Made by a program: the position numbers and the translations under genes. Positions 27,601-36,092 of a DNA stretch of 64,000 nt are shown here, in pieces (positions within the stretch are counted from its first letter, which is position 1; each line of letters starts with the position of its first letter). The notes beneath the pieces were generated by a model. It had not been told where the DNA came from. It searched no databases and saw only the letters and a program-made list of their open reading frames with translations. The DNA is from CAZCWX01 sp964502465. GTDB lineage: Bacteria > Desulfobacterota > Binatia > Bin18. The stretch spans positions 30,148 to 94,147 of the forward strand of contig CAZCWX010000076.1 in the NCBI GenBank assembly GCA_964502465.1. The letters run 5' to 3'.

Positions 27601-27827
27601 CGTCCGCGCATGGTCCAGAACCGAGGAATGATATCCTTGATCGTGCCGGCAAGCAGATGACCATAATGCGGTAAGCCAGTGGCAAAAGGCGGCCCATCAT
27701 AGAAAATAAATGGCTGTTGATGTCGGGTCTTTAGTAGGGTTTTTGCGAAGGTGTCGTTTTCGTCCCAGAATTGCAGAACTTCTTGTTCAACCTCCGAAAG
27801 CTTGACGTGTTCTTCAACCGGTTTCAT
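24690..27827 (-). CDS. ileS: Isoleucyl-tRNA synthetase, type-2-like
   Basis: Charges tRNA-Ile. The 1045 residues contain the HIGH motif as PHYGH (FATGLPHYGHLLAG, near residue 50) and the second signature as KKMSKRLKNYPEP. KMSKR in place of KMSKS, the large size and the absence of a C-terminal cysteine zinc finger resemble the eukaryote-like type 2 enzymes (IleRS2). The CP1 editing domain has the expected TTPWTLPSN and the later GTGIVHIAPAFGEDD. Type 2 enzymes are typically insensitive to mupirocin, so reduced sensitivity is plausible but is inference. Confidence 0.95.
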   Translation of the reverse strand: MKPVEEHVKLSEVEQEVLQFWDENDTFAKTLLKTRHQQPFIFYDGPPFATGLPHYGHLLAGTIKDIIPRFWTMRGRYVDRRFGWDCHGLPVEMEIEQTLGLEGKTAIERFGVGRFNAECRKIVLRYTQEWEKTVRRMGRWVDFRNDYRTMDLPFMETVWWVFQQLWNKGLVYEGYKVVPFSTRLSTVLSNFEANLNYKEVQDPAITVRFAAEGEEKTFFIAWTTTPWTLPSNLALAVGPEIDYIKVRDHADGTCYIMAEARVKVYFPKASTYTIEQHYKGKDLVGRTYAPLFPYFSSRKDHGGFRVIAAEHVTTEEGTGIVHIAPAFGEDDFSACQKAGIDLVNPVDDEGRFTEQVSDFAGLHVKEADPKIIERLKREKNLVHQGTIFHSYPFCWRSDTPLIYRAVTTWFVRVEAFRERLVANNRLTSWIPAHLRDGRFGNWLENARDWAISRSRYWGTPLPIWKSEDEREVVCLGSVAELAERTRVRVTDLHREFVDDLTFPSSAGKGILRRVPYVFDCWFESGSMPYAQLHYPFEHANDFSHFFPADFIAEGLDQTRGWFYTLMVIASGLFDKPAFHHVVVNGLVLAEDGKKMSKRLKNYPEPEEVIAEHGADALRLYLINSPLVRAEELRFSEQGVRDTVRRLLLPWWNAYKFFVTYALVDKWRPEYTPAGHSPNILDRWILSRQQTLIRRVGDEMEAYRLYNVVPALLDFLNELTNWYVRLNRRRFWSEGADEDKRFAYRTLYEILLGFAKLMAPFTPFLADAIYRNLSALQEKTTAESVHLELFPACDEGSVDIQLEDAVARMQRVILLGRSLRNERKVKVRMPLSILTILHRQERILDELKPLEGYIREELNVKQVRYSTAEDTKVTLSAKPNPQLLGPRFGKSFSTVSKHVANLTLEQMLTLEAGESLTFAGETFQPNEIQILRQARDGAPDVRSDRFISIEFPCILDDDLITEGLAREIVHVIQQMRRNAGYQVEDRIVVIYEAEPHLAAAIDRHTAYIQKETLARSLQRGQPIGDRVETLDIDRAALTLGVRRDGV

Positions 27828-27994
27828 CGTGTGGTGTTCCTTGTTCGCATTAAGATGCCTCGTGTAGGCTATCGCCTGGGGTCACATTTGGCTAGAGGGA
27901 GGAAGGAAAGCGCAGGACTGGCCTTGACCGAGCTTTCCGCAAGAAAAACAATGTCGAAGGACTAAGTGAGGTGAACGAACAGGAGGATTTTTGC

Positions 27995-28204
27995 ATGGGG
28001 AAGCGGATGATGGTCGACTTCTCTAAGGCCGGTTTTCCTCAGTATGACGAAATAGAAGAGGAGGGCATGGCTAAGCCCTGTGCCATGGGCCTCCCTTGGG
28101 TGAATGTTGATACGTTGAGAACCTTGGATCGCAGACATATCCACAAGACCGGTCCCAAGGGTGAACCAATGGAAGCTCAGGACACACCAGCGAAGGCGCC
28201 CTGA
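27995..28204 (+). CDS. Small hypothetical protein
   Basis: 69-residue frame starting at ATG 27995, with AGGAGG at 27981-27986. The composition is soluble, beginning MGKRMMVDFSKAGFPQYDEI and ending in a Pro/Lys-rich tail. No family recognised. The good ribosome site and an isolated position between ileS (divergent) and the bufferin operon support a real gene. An in-frame GTG at 27971 would add eight residues. Confidence 0.5.
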   Translation: MGKRMMVDFSKAGFPQYDEIEEEGMAKPCAMGLPWVNVDTLRTLDRRHIHKTGPKGEPMEAQDTPAKAP

Positions 28205-28231
28205 GACGAGGGAGATGAAAAAGCGTTCCGT

Positions 28232-28621
28232 TTACTCGCGGGTGAAACGCTTTGCTGAACGCGTGCGAGCAACACGTTCAGCACTAAATAATGGATGCCT
28301 ATACCTTCGCACACCGTAATAGTAGCAACATAACTCATTGTCTAAGTCGTTATTGAAAGTGCGCTGTTGACCGTCCTCGAACTGAATACGGATCAAACAG
28401 GTGCCGCCGACAAGGACCGAGGTCATTTCTTCTACAACGACCCCTTGACCCCATTCTTCATAATTGAGGTGTGCTACTCTATCGCCGAGTCTCAGGTAAA
28501 GGCGCTGGTTCTCGTACACGCTATATCCTAGCGGCTTACTGCTGTTTTTTCTGTTGTAGCGGAAAACCAGGAGGCGAATCAAGGAGACGAGTATCAAGAA
28601 AGAAGAGCGTACCAGGAGCAT
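28232..28621 (-). CDS. Membrane-anchored DUF3553-like protein
   Basis: 129 residues. One N-terminal hydrophobic helix (SFLILVSLIRLLVFRY) is followed by a small beta domain, LRLGDRVAHLNYEEWGQGVV, and IRIQFEDGQQRTF, which resembles DUF3553 (a KOW/CarD-like barrel with G-D-R-V and W-G-x-G). The frame opens upstream inside bufC, but ATG 28621 with GAGG just ahead avoids that overlap. It trails the bufferin genes on the same strand after about 70 nt; a functional link is unproven. Confidence 0.6.
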   Translation of the reverse strand: MLLVRSSFLILVSLIRLLVFRYNRKNSSKPLGYSVYENQRLYLRLGDRVAHLNYEEWGQGVVVEEMTSVLVGGTCLIRIQFEDGQQRTFNNDLDNELCCYYYGVRRYRHPLFSAERVARTRSAKRFTRE

Positions 28622-28689
28622 TGGCCTCGGTACTTGTCTTCCTTGCTTCCTTGCTGCAGCGACCGGGGGCAAAAGATTTTTCTCGGTGC

Positions 28690-29490
28690 TTACTGCCGCT
28701 GGAGGATACCATCTTCGACCCAACGGATAAGTAGGGCGCCCACCTCTTGTGCTGCGTGTTCGGGGGGTACCAATGACTCAACCGTCTCGCAAATCGTTGC
28801 GAACGCCTCCCCTGCTTGTACGCATTGAAGTGCGTGTTGCTCGATCGGATCCATGCTGGCCTGGTACACAATAAAATTGTCACGCCACACACGCACAGCC
28901 GTCTCAACGGGCTGCGCGAGCGTCCAGTCTACTGCCATCTCGTCCCCCAAAATGGACCAGATATCGTGAATCGGCCAGGCGCTGGTGAGAATCTGACAGG
29001 CAGGGATCAAACAAAATTTCAGCTGAGGCCATTCTTCTGGCGGGATGGCCTGTAAATCTGTCATTTGGAGGGGAACAGCATCACAAGCGTCGAATACCTC
29101 CAAGCGTGCCCACTCAAGCCGCGCCAAGTCGGGCAGGAAGGGGAACATTTTCCTGTCTCGGTGCGTACTGAGAAATGTTGGGAAGGAGCGACCGATATAC
29201 CGCAAGGAAGGATGAACTGAAGGAGTGCCGGCCAAGTAGACACGGGCGACTGCACGAAAATGTTCAGGACCTAAGGCGGCAGCGACACGCAGAAAATCCT
29301 CACTCAGCGCATCAAGGATCCGGGCGCAGTACATTTGCGCGTAAATATCGATGCGCTCTTCAGCTCCAAGCGGCCCCCGACCCTGGACAAGCTGGACGAA
29401 ATCTGGATCAAAACCATACTTACTAGCTGCAGGCGGTGGGGAAGCAATGGCCTGAAAAAATTTTAATTGTAATTCACGCAGAGTGAGCAT
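28690..29490 (-). CDS. BufC/HvfC-like RiPP partner protein (DUF2063)
   Basis: 266 residues of the DUF2063 family, the partner that presents the precursor peptide to the DUF692 oxidase in bufferin, HvfABC and methanobactin-like systems. The family opening LRELQLKFFQAIASP is followed by ERIDIYAQMYCARILDALSEDF, here cited as residues ~46-67, and VARVYLAGTPSVHPSLRYIG. It overlaps the upstream DUF692 gene by 17 nt, which is the standard order. Confidence 0.85.
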   Translation of the reverse strand: MLTLRELQLKFFQAIASPPPAASKYGFDPDFVQLVQGRGPLGAEERIDIYAQMYCARILDALSEDFLRVAAALGPEHFRAVARVYLAGTPSVHPSLRYIGRSFPTFLSTHRDRKMFPFLPDLARLEWARLEVFDACDAVPLQMTDLQAIPPEEWPQLKFCLIPACQILTSAWPIHDIWSILGDEMAVDWTLAQPVETAVRVWRDNFIVYQASMDPIEQHALQCVQAGEAFATICETVESLVPPEHAAQEVGALLIRWVEDGILQRQ

Positions 29491-30322
29491 AGTTCATAGT
29501 GAGAGATTGGGATGCAAACGCGCGCGCACGTTCGGCTTCGGCGCAGAGCACCTCGAACTCGGGGACCTGATCATCCCACTCAATCAGGGTTGAGACTTGC
29601 CCGAAGCGGCGCACTGCCAGGCAGTAGAGTTCCCACACTGGCTCAATGACAAGACCATCATGCGTATCTAACAGGTATGTCCCTTTGTTACTGTGCCCCG
29701 CCAGATGGATCTGGCCAATGCGATCTAGTGGCAGTGCCGTTAGGTATGTTTCTGGCGCAAAGCCGTGATTCCTCGCACTGACATAGACATTATTCACGTC
29801 GAGGAGAATACCACAGTCAGCCTGTTCGGCAATTTCTGCAAGGAAAACCCACTCGGGCATTGTCGAGTGCGAGAAGGTCAGATAGCTGGAGACATTTTCG
29901 ACCAAGATCTGGCGACCGAGCCAGTCCTGCACTTGCCCTATCCGTTCAACAACGTGCCTGAGGGCTTCCTCAGTATATGGCAGTGGCAGCAAGTCGTGCG
30001 CATAATGTCCACCGACACTCCCCCAACACAGATGATCTGATATCCAGGCAGGTTCGAAGCGCTCCACCAATACGCGCAGATGACACAGATAGGCTTCATT
30101 CAAGGGATCGGTCGAACCTAAAGAGAGGGAAACCCCGTGCAAAACCAGAGGGGCGAGTGAGCGGGCTCGTTCGAGCACTGCCAGTGGCCGCCCACCACGG
30201 ATCATGAAGTTTTCGGAGATCGCTTCAAACCAGTCTACCTGCGCCGTCCCCTCCCAGATACGAGGAAAATGTTTGGTGCGCAACCCGACGCCATGACCGA
30301 GGTAGGGAACTGTACAAGCCAT
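29474..30322 (-). CDS. BufB-like multinuclear iron oxidase (MNIO, DUF692)
   Basis: 282-residue TIM-barrel enzyme of the DUF692/MNIO family, which rewrites cysteines of precursor peptides. Likely metal ligands lie in LVLHGVSLSLG, WISDHLCW, HDLLPLPYTEEAL, ILVENVSSYL, GILLDVNNVYVSARNH, QIHLAGHSN and LIEWDDQVP. In bufferin systems the family forms thiooxazoles on cysteines of BufA (established for other species). It lies 82 nt downstream of the precursor gene. Confidence 0.9.
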   Translation of the reverse strand: MACTVPYLGHGVGLRTKHFPRIWEGTAQVDWFEAISENFMIRGGRPLAVLERARSLAPLVLHGVSLSLGSTDPLNEAYLCHLRVLVERFEPAWISDHLCWGSVGGHYAHDLLPLPYTEEALRHVVERIGQVQDWLGRQILVENVSSYLTFSHSTMPEWVFLAEIAEQADCGILLDVNNVYVSARNHGFAPETYLTALPLDRIGQIHLAGHSNKGTYLLDTHDGLVIEPVWELYCLAVRRFGQVSTLIEWDDQVPEFEVLCAEAERARAFASQSLTMNYAHSA

Positions 30323-30404
30323 ATAGGCGACTGCTTACTTTCTTGAACCAAACGAAACCGAGACCCCGGATGGTGGAGACCGAGGCCTCGTCTTCTCCTG
30401 GCTG

Positions 30405-30671
30405 TTATTGCTTTGCTTCGACGATCTTCCCGCCCTTTGCCTGGCATTCCTCGGCACTCGTTTGCACCCAGCCTTGCCCTTTACAAGCGTTTTGTCCTTT
30501 GCACGAGTTGCCCGCTCCAGCGCAGGCTCCGTGACCCTTACACTCATTAATACCGGCACAGTGGACTGGTTCAGAACCGGCTTTATCAGTCGCCCGTGCC
30601 ACGAGGCTACCGCCCACGATCAGGCCTGCTACCGCGCTTGCAATCATCACCCCTTTTCCGAATGTGTTCAT
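30405..30671 (-). CDS. Bufferin-type precursor peptide (BufA2-like)
   Basis: 88 residues. The signal peptide (FGKGVMIASAVAGLIVGGS, cleavage near ARA-TDK) is followed by a small core with six cysteines (38, 44, 50, 57, 63, 76) in phrases HCAGINECKGHGAC, NSCKGQNACKGQGW and EECQAKGG. This matches bufferin-type metallophores; I favour the BufA2 group by eye. After modification it would bind copper in the periplasm. GAGGAGGT precedes the ATG. Next come bufB- and bufC-like genes, so the set is complete. Confidence 0.82.
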   Translation of the reverse strand: MNTFGKGVMIASAVAGLIVGGSLVARATDKAGSEPVHCAGINECKGHGACAGAGNSCKGQNACKGQGWVQTSAEECQAKGGKIVEAKQ

Positions 30672-30974
30672 TGTCCTACCTCCTCTAGGTTATGTGAATG
30701 AGTGGATTCCTTTTCCAACGCTGATCGGCGTTGGATCACCTTGAATCACGCTTGTTTCAACTGCTTGTCAATCCCTTGCACCTCCTCCTGAGAATAGTAT
30801 GCAAAATATGATAGGCAGCCTCTCAGACATTCGGGCATGAGAGATTGTTGTCTCTCCTGTCCTCCATTGTCGCATCGGAGCCTGCTCTCTCGGATGTTCG
30901 GATGAAGGAAAAAGTTTCACATGCCATAGCACAACTTCATGCTGTAAGAAGCCCTGGGAGAGGAAATATGACGG
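30672..30974. other. Intergenic region upstream of the bufferin operon
   Basis: About 300 nt between the convergent end of moeA and the bufferin promoter side. It contains the perfect inverted repeat at 30714-30735, about 43 nt ahead of bufA. I see no gene in it. Confidence 0.5.
30714..30735. promoter_or_regulatory. Perfect inverted repeat, possible bufferin operator
   Basis: TCCAACGC (30714-30721) and GCGTTGGA (30728-30735) are perfect complements around a 6-nt spacer, 43 nt upstream of the bufA ATG. There is no T-tract on either side, so a regulator-binding site is more likely than a terminator. The regulator is not identified. Confidence 0.5.
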
Positions 30975-32213
30975 TTAGAATGGAAATTCTGCTGTGGCAA
31001 ATTGCTCACTGTCGAGGACCAGCACCTTTACAGTCAGGCCTTTGGGCAATAACGGGAGTTCAGCTGGGCCAATGATGAGTCCTTCTCCCAGGGAGAGAGA
31101 ACTGAGCACCCCTGAACTCTGGCTGCCAGTCGAGACAACTTCATAGCCCCCGTCTCCCCGGGCCAGTCGACAGCGAACAAACTCAGTTAGACCTTTCGCT
31201 TTGGGAATATCAGCCCCCACTCGTGCCGCAATCACTGGTAGGAAGAGTTTTATGTGACCCATCATACGGTACAGAGCCGGGCGGACATACAGATAAAAAC
31301 ACACCAGCGCAGACACTGGGTTTCCTGGCAAACCAAAGTATGGACGCTCGCGGAGCAAACCAAACGTCAGGGGTTTACCTGGACGCTGGGCGACTTGCCA
31401 AAACAAGCGACGGCTACCTAATTCGTCCATCGCCGCCTTCACGAAATCAAAGTCACCAACCGACACTCCACCAGTCGAGAGCACAACATCGTGACGGACT
31501 GCCTCGGCAAGCGCTGTACGGATTTCACTTTGTGTGTCACGGGCGATTTCCAGAATGACTGGTGCTCCGCCGGCTTCGCGTACCGCTGCAGCTAAAGTGT
31601 AAGCATTTGAATTGACAATCTGGCTAGGATGCAGGGTCTCATCGACTTCTACCAACTCATTGCCAGTGCTGAGAATAGCCACGCGTGGACGCTGATGCAC
31701 CAGGACTAAGCTGCGGCCGACCGAAGCAAGTAGCCCTATAGCCGCCGGCCGTATCACACGGCCCTTTTCCAGCACTAGCTGACCCCGCTGGATATCTTCA
31801 CCGCTGGCGCGAATATGTGTCCCCACACGCTCTTGGCGGTTGATCCAGACGCGCCCGTCTTCTTCTTCGCTGTCTTCGACACGGATAACCGTATCAGCCC
31901 CATGAGGGATGAGCGCGCCAGTCATAATTTTGCTTGCCGTGCCTGAGGTGACCGCTTGCGTGGGGACACTGCCTGCCTGGATCACTTCGAGAAGAGTCAG
32001 CCCAATCGGTTGCTCGGGGCTGGCACCATGGAGGTCATCCCAACGCACCGCGTACCCGTCCATCGCCGAGTTGGCAAACGGAGGTACCTCGCGCTCTGAT
32101 CGTACTTCTTCGGCGAGTATCCGTCCCACCCCTTGCAATAACCCAATACGTTCTCCAGCTAAGGGAGAAACGGTCTCCAGAATCATTGCCAATGCATCGT
32201 GTACAGCAATCAT
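30975..32213 (-). CDS. moeA: Molybdopterin molybdenumtransferase
   Basis: Inserts molybdate into adenylated molybdopterin. Signatures: EVPPFANSAMDGYAV near the N-terminus, STGNELVEVDE, STGGVSVGDFDFVKAAM and GLPGNPVSALVCFYLYVRP. ATG 32213 yields about 412 residues and the usual N-terminus MIAVHDAL; a TTG at 32249 is an alternative. No other molybdenum-cofactor gene is adjacent, so it stands alone here. Confidence 0.94.
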   Translation of the reverse strand: MIAVHDALAMILETVSPLAGERIGLLQGVGRILAEEVRSEREVPPFANSAMDGYAVRWDDLHGASPEQPIGLTLLEVIQAGSVPTQAVTSGTASKIMTGALIPHGADTVIRVEDSEEEDGRVWINRQERVGTHIRASGEDIQRGQLVLEKGRVIRPAAIGLLASVGRSLVLVHQRPRVAILSTGNELVEVDETLHPSQIVNSNAYTLAAAVREAGGAPVILEIARDTQSEIRTALAEAVRHDVVLSTGGVSVGDFDFVKAAMDELGSRRLFWQVAQRPGKPLTFGLLRERPYFGLPGNPVSALVCFYLYVRPALYRMMGHIKLFLPVIAARVGADIPKAKGLTEFVRCRLARGDGGYEVVSTGSQSSGVLSSLSLGEGLIIGPAELPLLPKGLTVKVLVLDSEQFATAEFPF

Positions 32214-32292
32214 ACCAGTAGAGTAGGCGAACTGAACCTTGATCGTCAACCGGTCAAGAAGAGAGGCTATCCTTATCTTCCCTGAGTGAGGA

Positions 32293-32799
32293 CTAATGTT
32301 TCTTCTTGTCTAATCGCTCCTGCAGACGCCGGTCTTTCTCTCGTGTCGCTTCAGAAAGCTGTTCTTTATAAGAGATAAGGCGCGTAAAGAGGTCTGTATC
32401 GTGCGTTGCGAGGATCTGCATAGCTAACAGACCAGCATTGCGACCGCCATTAATGGCGACAGTCGCCACTGGTACACCGGGAGGCATCTGCACGATCGAG
32501 AGTAGGGAATCAAGACCTTTGAGTGCCTTACTTTTGATTGGGACCCCGATGACTGGCAAGGGAGTATGGGCGGCTACTACCCCAGCAAGATGGGCGGCGC
32601 CCCCGGCGCCAGCAATGAGAACCTTCAGTCCACGTTGATGGGCGTTGCTGGCGTATGCAGTCGTCTCTTGCGGGGTGCGATGGGCCGAGAACACATGGAT
32701 ATCGTACGCCACGCCAAATTCCTCGCACACCTGTGTGACTTCCTCCATAACCTCAAGGTCTGAGTCACTTCCCATGAGAATACCAATTTGTGGGTCCAT
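32293..32799 (-). CDS. purE: N5-carboxyaminoimidazole ribonucleotide mutase
   Basis: Class I PurE of purine synthesis, converting N5-CAIR to CAIR. Motifs: [29 protein letters not shown] with the catalytic SAHR, and [17 protein letters not shown]. The core is normal; the last ~20 residues ([18 protein letters not shown]) are a charged extension. purK is not next to it. Confidence 0.96.
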   Translation of the reverse strand: MDPQIGILMGSDSDLEVMEEVTQVCEEFGVAYDIHVFSAHRTPQETTAYASNAHQRGLKVLIAGAGGAAHLAGVVAAHTPLPVIGVPIKSKALKGLDSLLSIVQMPPGVPVATVAINGGRNAGLLAMQILATHDTDLFTRLISYKEQLSEATREKDRRLQERLDKKKH

Positions 32800-32819
32800 A
32801 CCGTGTTCTCTCTCCTACA

Positions 32820-34217
32820 TTATGGTTGAGTGATTTGGTGTGTTATCGCTTCAAGGCGGACACCACGTGACCCCTTCACTAACAAAAGCTGAGGACCTTG
32901 GTAACTGCATATCGTTTCTCGCACCCAAATGACAGCGGCTTCGGCGTTGGCAAAGACACACACGGGAATTCCTGCCTGTTCCGCCCTGGTCGCGATCAGA
33001 CGGGCTTCTTCACCAACAGTAATAAGTACATCGGGAGGTGGGGCGAGGGCCACAAGGTACTCGCCGATTTCCTGATGACGACTGTGGCTGAGCGTTCCTA
33101 GTTCGAGCATGTCTCCCAGCACCAGGATCAAGCGCTCTCCGGCAAGCCGCACCTGGGATGCGGTGAGGAGTGCCTGGCGCATCGAGGCTGGATTCGCATT
33201 ATAACAGTCGTCAAGAATTGTCAGACGTTGTGAGGGGATTTCGATGACGGCCATTCTCCGTGGTGCACCATGTGCAGTTGCGAGCGCCGTACACACCTGC
33301 TCGAGTGAAAGTCCACATTCGGTTGCCACTGCGGTTGCAGCCACCGCAGCCAGGGCAAAATGGCTGCCAAGCAACTGCATCTGGACCCGTCGGTTCTCGG
33401 TCGGCGTAGACAACGCAAAACTTGTACCCTGTCGGGAGACCTGGATGTTGGTCACGCAGAACTGATTTGCTAGTCCTTCTCCGAAAGTGACGATCCGACA
33501 CGAGGCTACACGCTGGACGGTTGCGAGCAAAGAAGGATCGTCTCCGTTGACGACTGCGATACCATGCTCAGGTAAGGCAGCGATCAACTCGGTTTCTGCC
33601 GCGAGGACTCCGGCAAGGTCTTTGAGCGTTTCCGTGTGCTCTTCAGCAATGGTGGTAATCACTCCGATGTGCGGCTGAGCAATGGCAGAAAGCAGGGTCA
33701 GTTCTCCAACTCCGCTCGTCCCTAATTCGAGCACGAGGACTTCGGCGCGCTCATCCGTCCGTAGCAAGGTGAGTGGGAGACCGATATGGTTATTCTGGTT
33801 TCCTTGGGTGGCCAGTGTCGGCTTTGTGGCGGCGCACACCTGCGCCAAGATCTCTTTGGTCGTTGTCTTGCCGTTACTCCCAGCAATACCAATGACCAGA
33901 GCACCTAACCGGCTCCGGTGCCATGCTGCAAGGGCTTGCAGTGCCGTGAGCGGGTCATCGACGGCAATCCCAACTGCGCCAGGTGGCAAAGTCAGGTCTC
34001 GGTCTCTGGCAAAGAAGAAACCTGCGGCTCCTTGTTGCACTGCGGTGGCAAGATGGGTATGTCCATCGGTTCTCGCCCCAGGCAAAGGCACAAAGAGGGC
34101 ACCAGGGGTAATAGCACGAGAGTCGATAGAAACAGACGTAAAGATCACCTCCTCACGTCCACAGACAAGTGTCCCTCCCGTAGCAGTGCAAACATCAGCA
34201 GCAGTCAGTTTAAGCAA
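32820..34217 (-). CDS. murF: UDP-MurNAc-tripeptide-D-Ala-D-Ala ligase
   Basis: Adds D-Ala-D-Ala to the peptidoglycan precursor. Mur-ligase motifs: IAGSNGKTTTKEILAQ (P-loop), GNQNNHIGLPLTLL, EEHTETL and the C-terminal ILDDCYNANPASMRQAL. The frame is open to 34421, but the conserved N-terminus begins at TTG 34217 (LLKLTAADVC), preceded by GAGGA. That gives 465 residues, normal for MurF. It is divergent from the nucleotidyltransferase gene and lies away from the usual dcw cluster. Confidence 0.94.
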   Translation of the reverse strand: MLKLTAADVCTATGGTLVCGREEVIFTSVSIDSRAITPGALFVPLPGARTDGHTHLATAVQQGAAGFFFARDRDLTLPPGAVGIAVDDPLTALQALAAWHRSRLGALVIGIAGSNGKTTTKEILAQVCAATKPTLATQGNQNNHIGLPLTLLRTDERAEVLVLELGTSGVGELTLLSAIAQPHIGVITTIAEEHTETLKDLAGVLAAETELIAALPEHGIAVVNGDDPSLLATVQRVASCRIVTFGEGLANQFCVTNIQVSRQGTSFALSTPTENRRVQMQLLGSHFALAAVAATAVATECGLSLEQVCTALATAHGAPRRMAVIEIPSQRLTILDDCYNANPASMRQALLTASQVRLAGERLILVLGDMLELGTLSHSRHQEIGEYLVALAPPPDVLITVGEEARLIATRAEQAGIPVCVFANAEAAVIWVRETICSYQGPQLLLVKGSRGVRLEAITHQITQP

Positions 34218-34411
34218 GGTCTCGTCCTCTGCGAAGGAATAATTGCGGAGCGAGAGAGGCTCATTGAGCTGTTTAACTCTATCCACTGTCTCACCGACCC
34301 GCAAGGTCTCTTGCTTCCTCACCTGCCTTGGCGCGAAACCAATTGTGCACTGCTGATAACTAAAGGCGAGCACGCATTGATCCTTTTCGTTGCGCATGCC
34401 ACCATGACACT

Positions 34412-35728
34412 GTGACGGCAAAAGAACTGCACGCTCGGGCTATCGTCCACACCCTACGCGACCGCGGTTTTACCGCTTACCTGGCTGGTGGATGTGTTCG
34501 AGACAAACTTCTCGGTATAGAACCAAAAGATTTCGACGTTGCGACCAGCGCCCGGGCAACGGAGGTACAGGCGTTATTCCCCCACACGGTACCGGTGGGG
34601 GTGCAGTTTGGTGTTATCCTAGTCATCTGCGATGGTTCTCAAGTCGAAGTAGCAACCTTCCGTTCCGATGGGATCTACCGCGATGGTCGCCACCCCAGCA
34701 GCGTACAATTCAGCAATGCACATGCGGATGCACTCAGAAGGGATTTTACCATCAATGGCATGTTCTATGATCCGGTGACGGAACAGGTGATCGACTACGT
34801 CGGTGGCCGCCAAGATCTCGCTCAGCGAGTGGTCCGCGCTATTGGGAATCCCTACGCGCGGTTTGCTGAGGATCGCCTGCGCATGATCCGCGCCGTACGT
34901 CTGGCTGCCAGACTGGGATTTACTATTGCTCCAGATACCTTTGCGGCGATCCGTGCATTAGCCCCAACGATTGTCGATATTGCCTGGGAGCGGATCGGCG
35001 ACGAGATCGTGAAAATCCTTACTGCAGGTGGGAGCAAACGAGCTTTCGCTCTACTCTCCGAGTCTGGACTGCTTCAGGTTATTCTTCCGGAGATAGAAGC
35101 GATGCGCGGCGTTGAGCAATCGCCTGATTTTCATCCTGAAGGCGACGTGTTCGTACACACGCTACTACTCCTCGAAAAACTCGATCATCCGAGTGAAACC
35201 CTTGCTTTGGGGGCACTGTTACACGATGTGGCGAAACCGCTGTGCCGGGCACAGAAAGGAGAAAGAATCACCTTCTATGGACATTGCGAAAAAGGTGCGA
35301 AGATGGCTGTGGAGATTTGTCAGCGGCTGAAGCGCTCGCGCACGACCTGGGAGCGGGTCGCCTACCTGGTGAAGAATCACCTGCGGTTACTCAACGCACC
35401 GGAAATGCGTACCGCTACACTGAAGCGCTTCTTGCGGGAGGAGGGCATTGAAGAATTGTTAGAGTTGGCGCGGATTGATGCCCTGTCTTCGAGTGGTGAC
35501 TTGCGTCCCTACGAATTCTGCCGTCGCAAGCTGGCCGAACTCGGCCCTGCGCAAATCGCTCCTCCACACCTGCTCAATGGCCGCGATCTGATTACCTTAG
35601 GATTTCCTCCAGGACCGCACTTCAAAGATATTCTCGATGCGGTCGAGGAAGCGCAGCTTGAGGGTCGGCTAGTGACGCGCGAGGATGCCCTCTCGTGGGT
35701 TCAAGAAAGATGGAAAAACAAACACTGA
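34412..35728 (+). CDS. CCA tRNA nucleotidyltransferase / poly(A) polymerase family protein
   Basis: 438-residue class II nucleotidyltransferase. The head domain has LAGGCVRDKLLG, catalytic DFDVATSA and RRDFTINGMFYDP. The RNA-binding segment AEDRLRMIRAVRLAARLGF follows, then an HD domain with LGALLHDVAKP and FYGHCEKGAKMA. The head and HD arrangement fits CCA-adding enzymes and poly(A) polymerases, which motifs alone cannot separate here. GTG 34412 is the start. The C-terminal GFPPGPHFKDILDAVEEAQLEG is typical of the CCA/PcnB group. Confidence 0.9.
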   Translation: MTAKELHARAIVHTLRDRGFTAYLAGGCVRDKLLGIEPKDFDVATSARATEVQALFPHTVPVGVQFGVILVICDGSQVEVATFRSDGIYRDGRHPSSVQFSNAHADALRRDFTINGMFYDPVTEQVIDYVGGRQDLAQRVVRAIGNPYARFAEDRLRMIRAVRLAARLGFTIAPDTFAAIRALAPTIVDIAWERIGDEIVKILTAGGSKRAFALLSESGLLQVILPEIEAMRGVEQSPDFHPEGDVFVHTLLLLEKLDHPSETLALGALLHDVAKPLCRAQKGERITFYGHCEKGAKMAVEICQRLKRSRTTWERVAYLVKNHLRLLNAPEMRTATLKRFLREEGIEELLELARIDALSSSGDLRPYEFCRRKLAELGPAQIAPPHLLNGRDLITLGFPPGPHFKDILDAVEEAQLEGRLVTREDALSWVQERWKNKH

Positions 35729-35881
35729 AGAATCATTCCCCCGTAGAGGTGAGGATACGCTGAGTCTCTGCCACCTCCAAGAGTATTCAGATGGCCTGTC
35801 TCACCTGCGAACGAGGAAGCATAGCAACCATATATGTGATGTTCCCTCGCTTGATAGCTTCGGACATCATGGCCTATTCCG

Positions 35882-36031
35882 CTACACCGAGGGGGGCGAA
35901 GGTACTTCCGGATTCTCGCTCGCTTCCTGCTTGTTTTCCTTTGCCTGTGAGCGGTTAGCTTGCTTCCAGGTCTTTGGAGTCAGTATCCGAAGCAGCAGGA
36001 GGATGCCGAGCAGACTGAATAGCGTTGTCAT
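35882..36031 (-). CDS. Small single-pass membrane protein
   Basis: 49 residues starting MTTLFSLLGILLLLRILTPK: one hydrophobic helix, then a charged, Lys/Glu/Pro-rich tail. AAAGGGGG is placed 4-5 nt before ATG 36031, a strong ribosome site. It follows prfC on the same strand by about 60 nt. The frame continues open upstream inside prfC, so only the short version is credible. No family recognised. Confidence 0.55.
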   Translation of the reverse strand: MTTLFSLLGILLLLRILTPKTWKQANRSQAKENKQEASENPEVPSPPSV

Positions 36032-36092
36032 ATAGCCCCCTTTCGCTGTCATTGAGCATGTTAATAAAATACGGTCCCTTCTCTGTCTCCGT

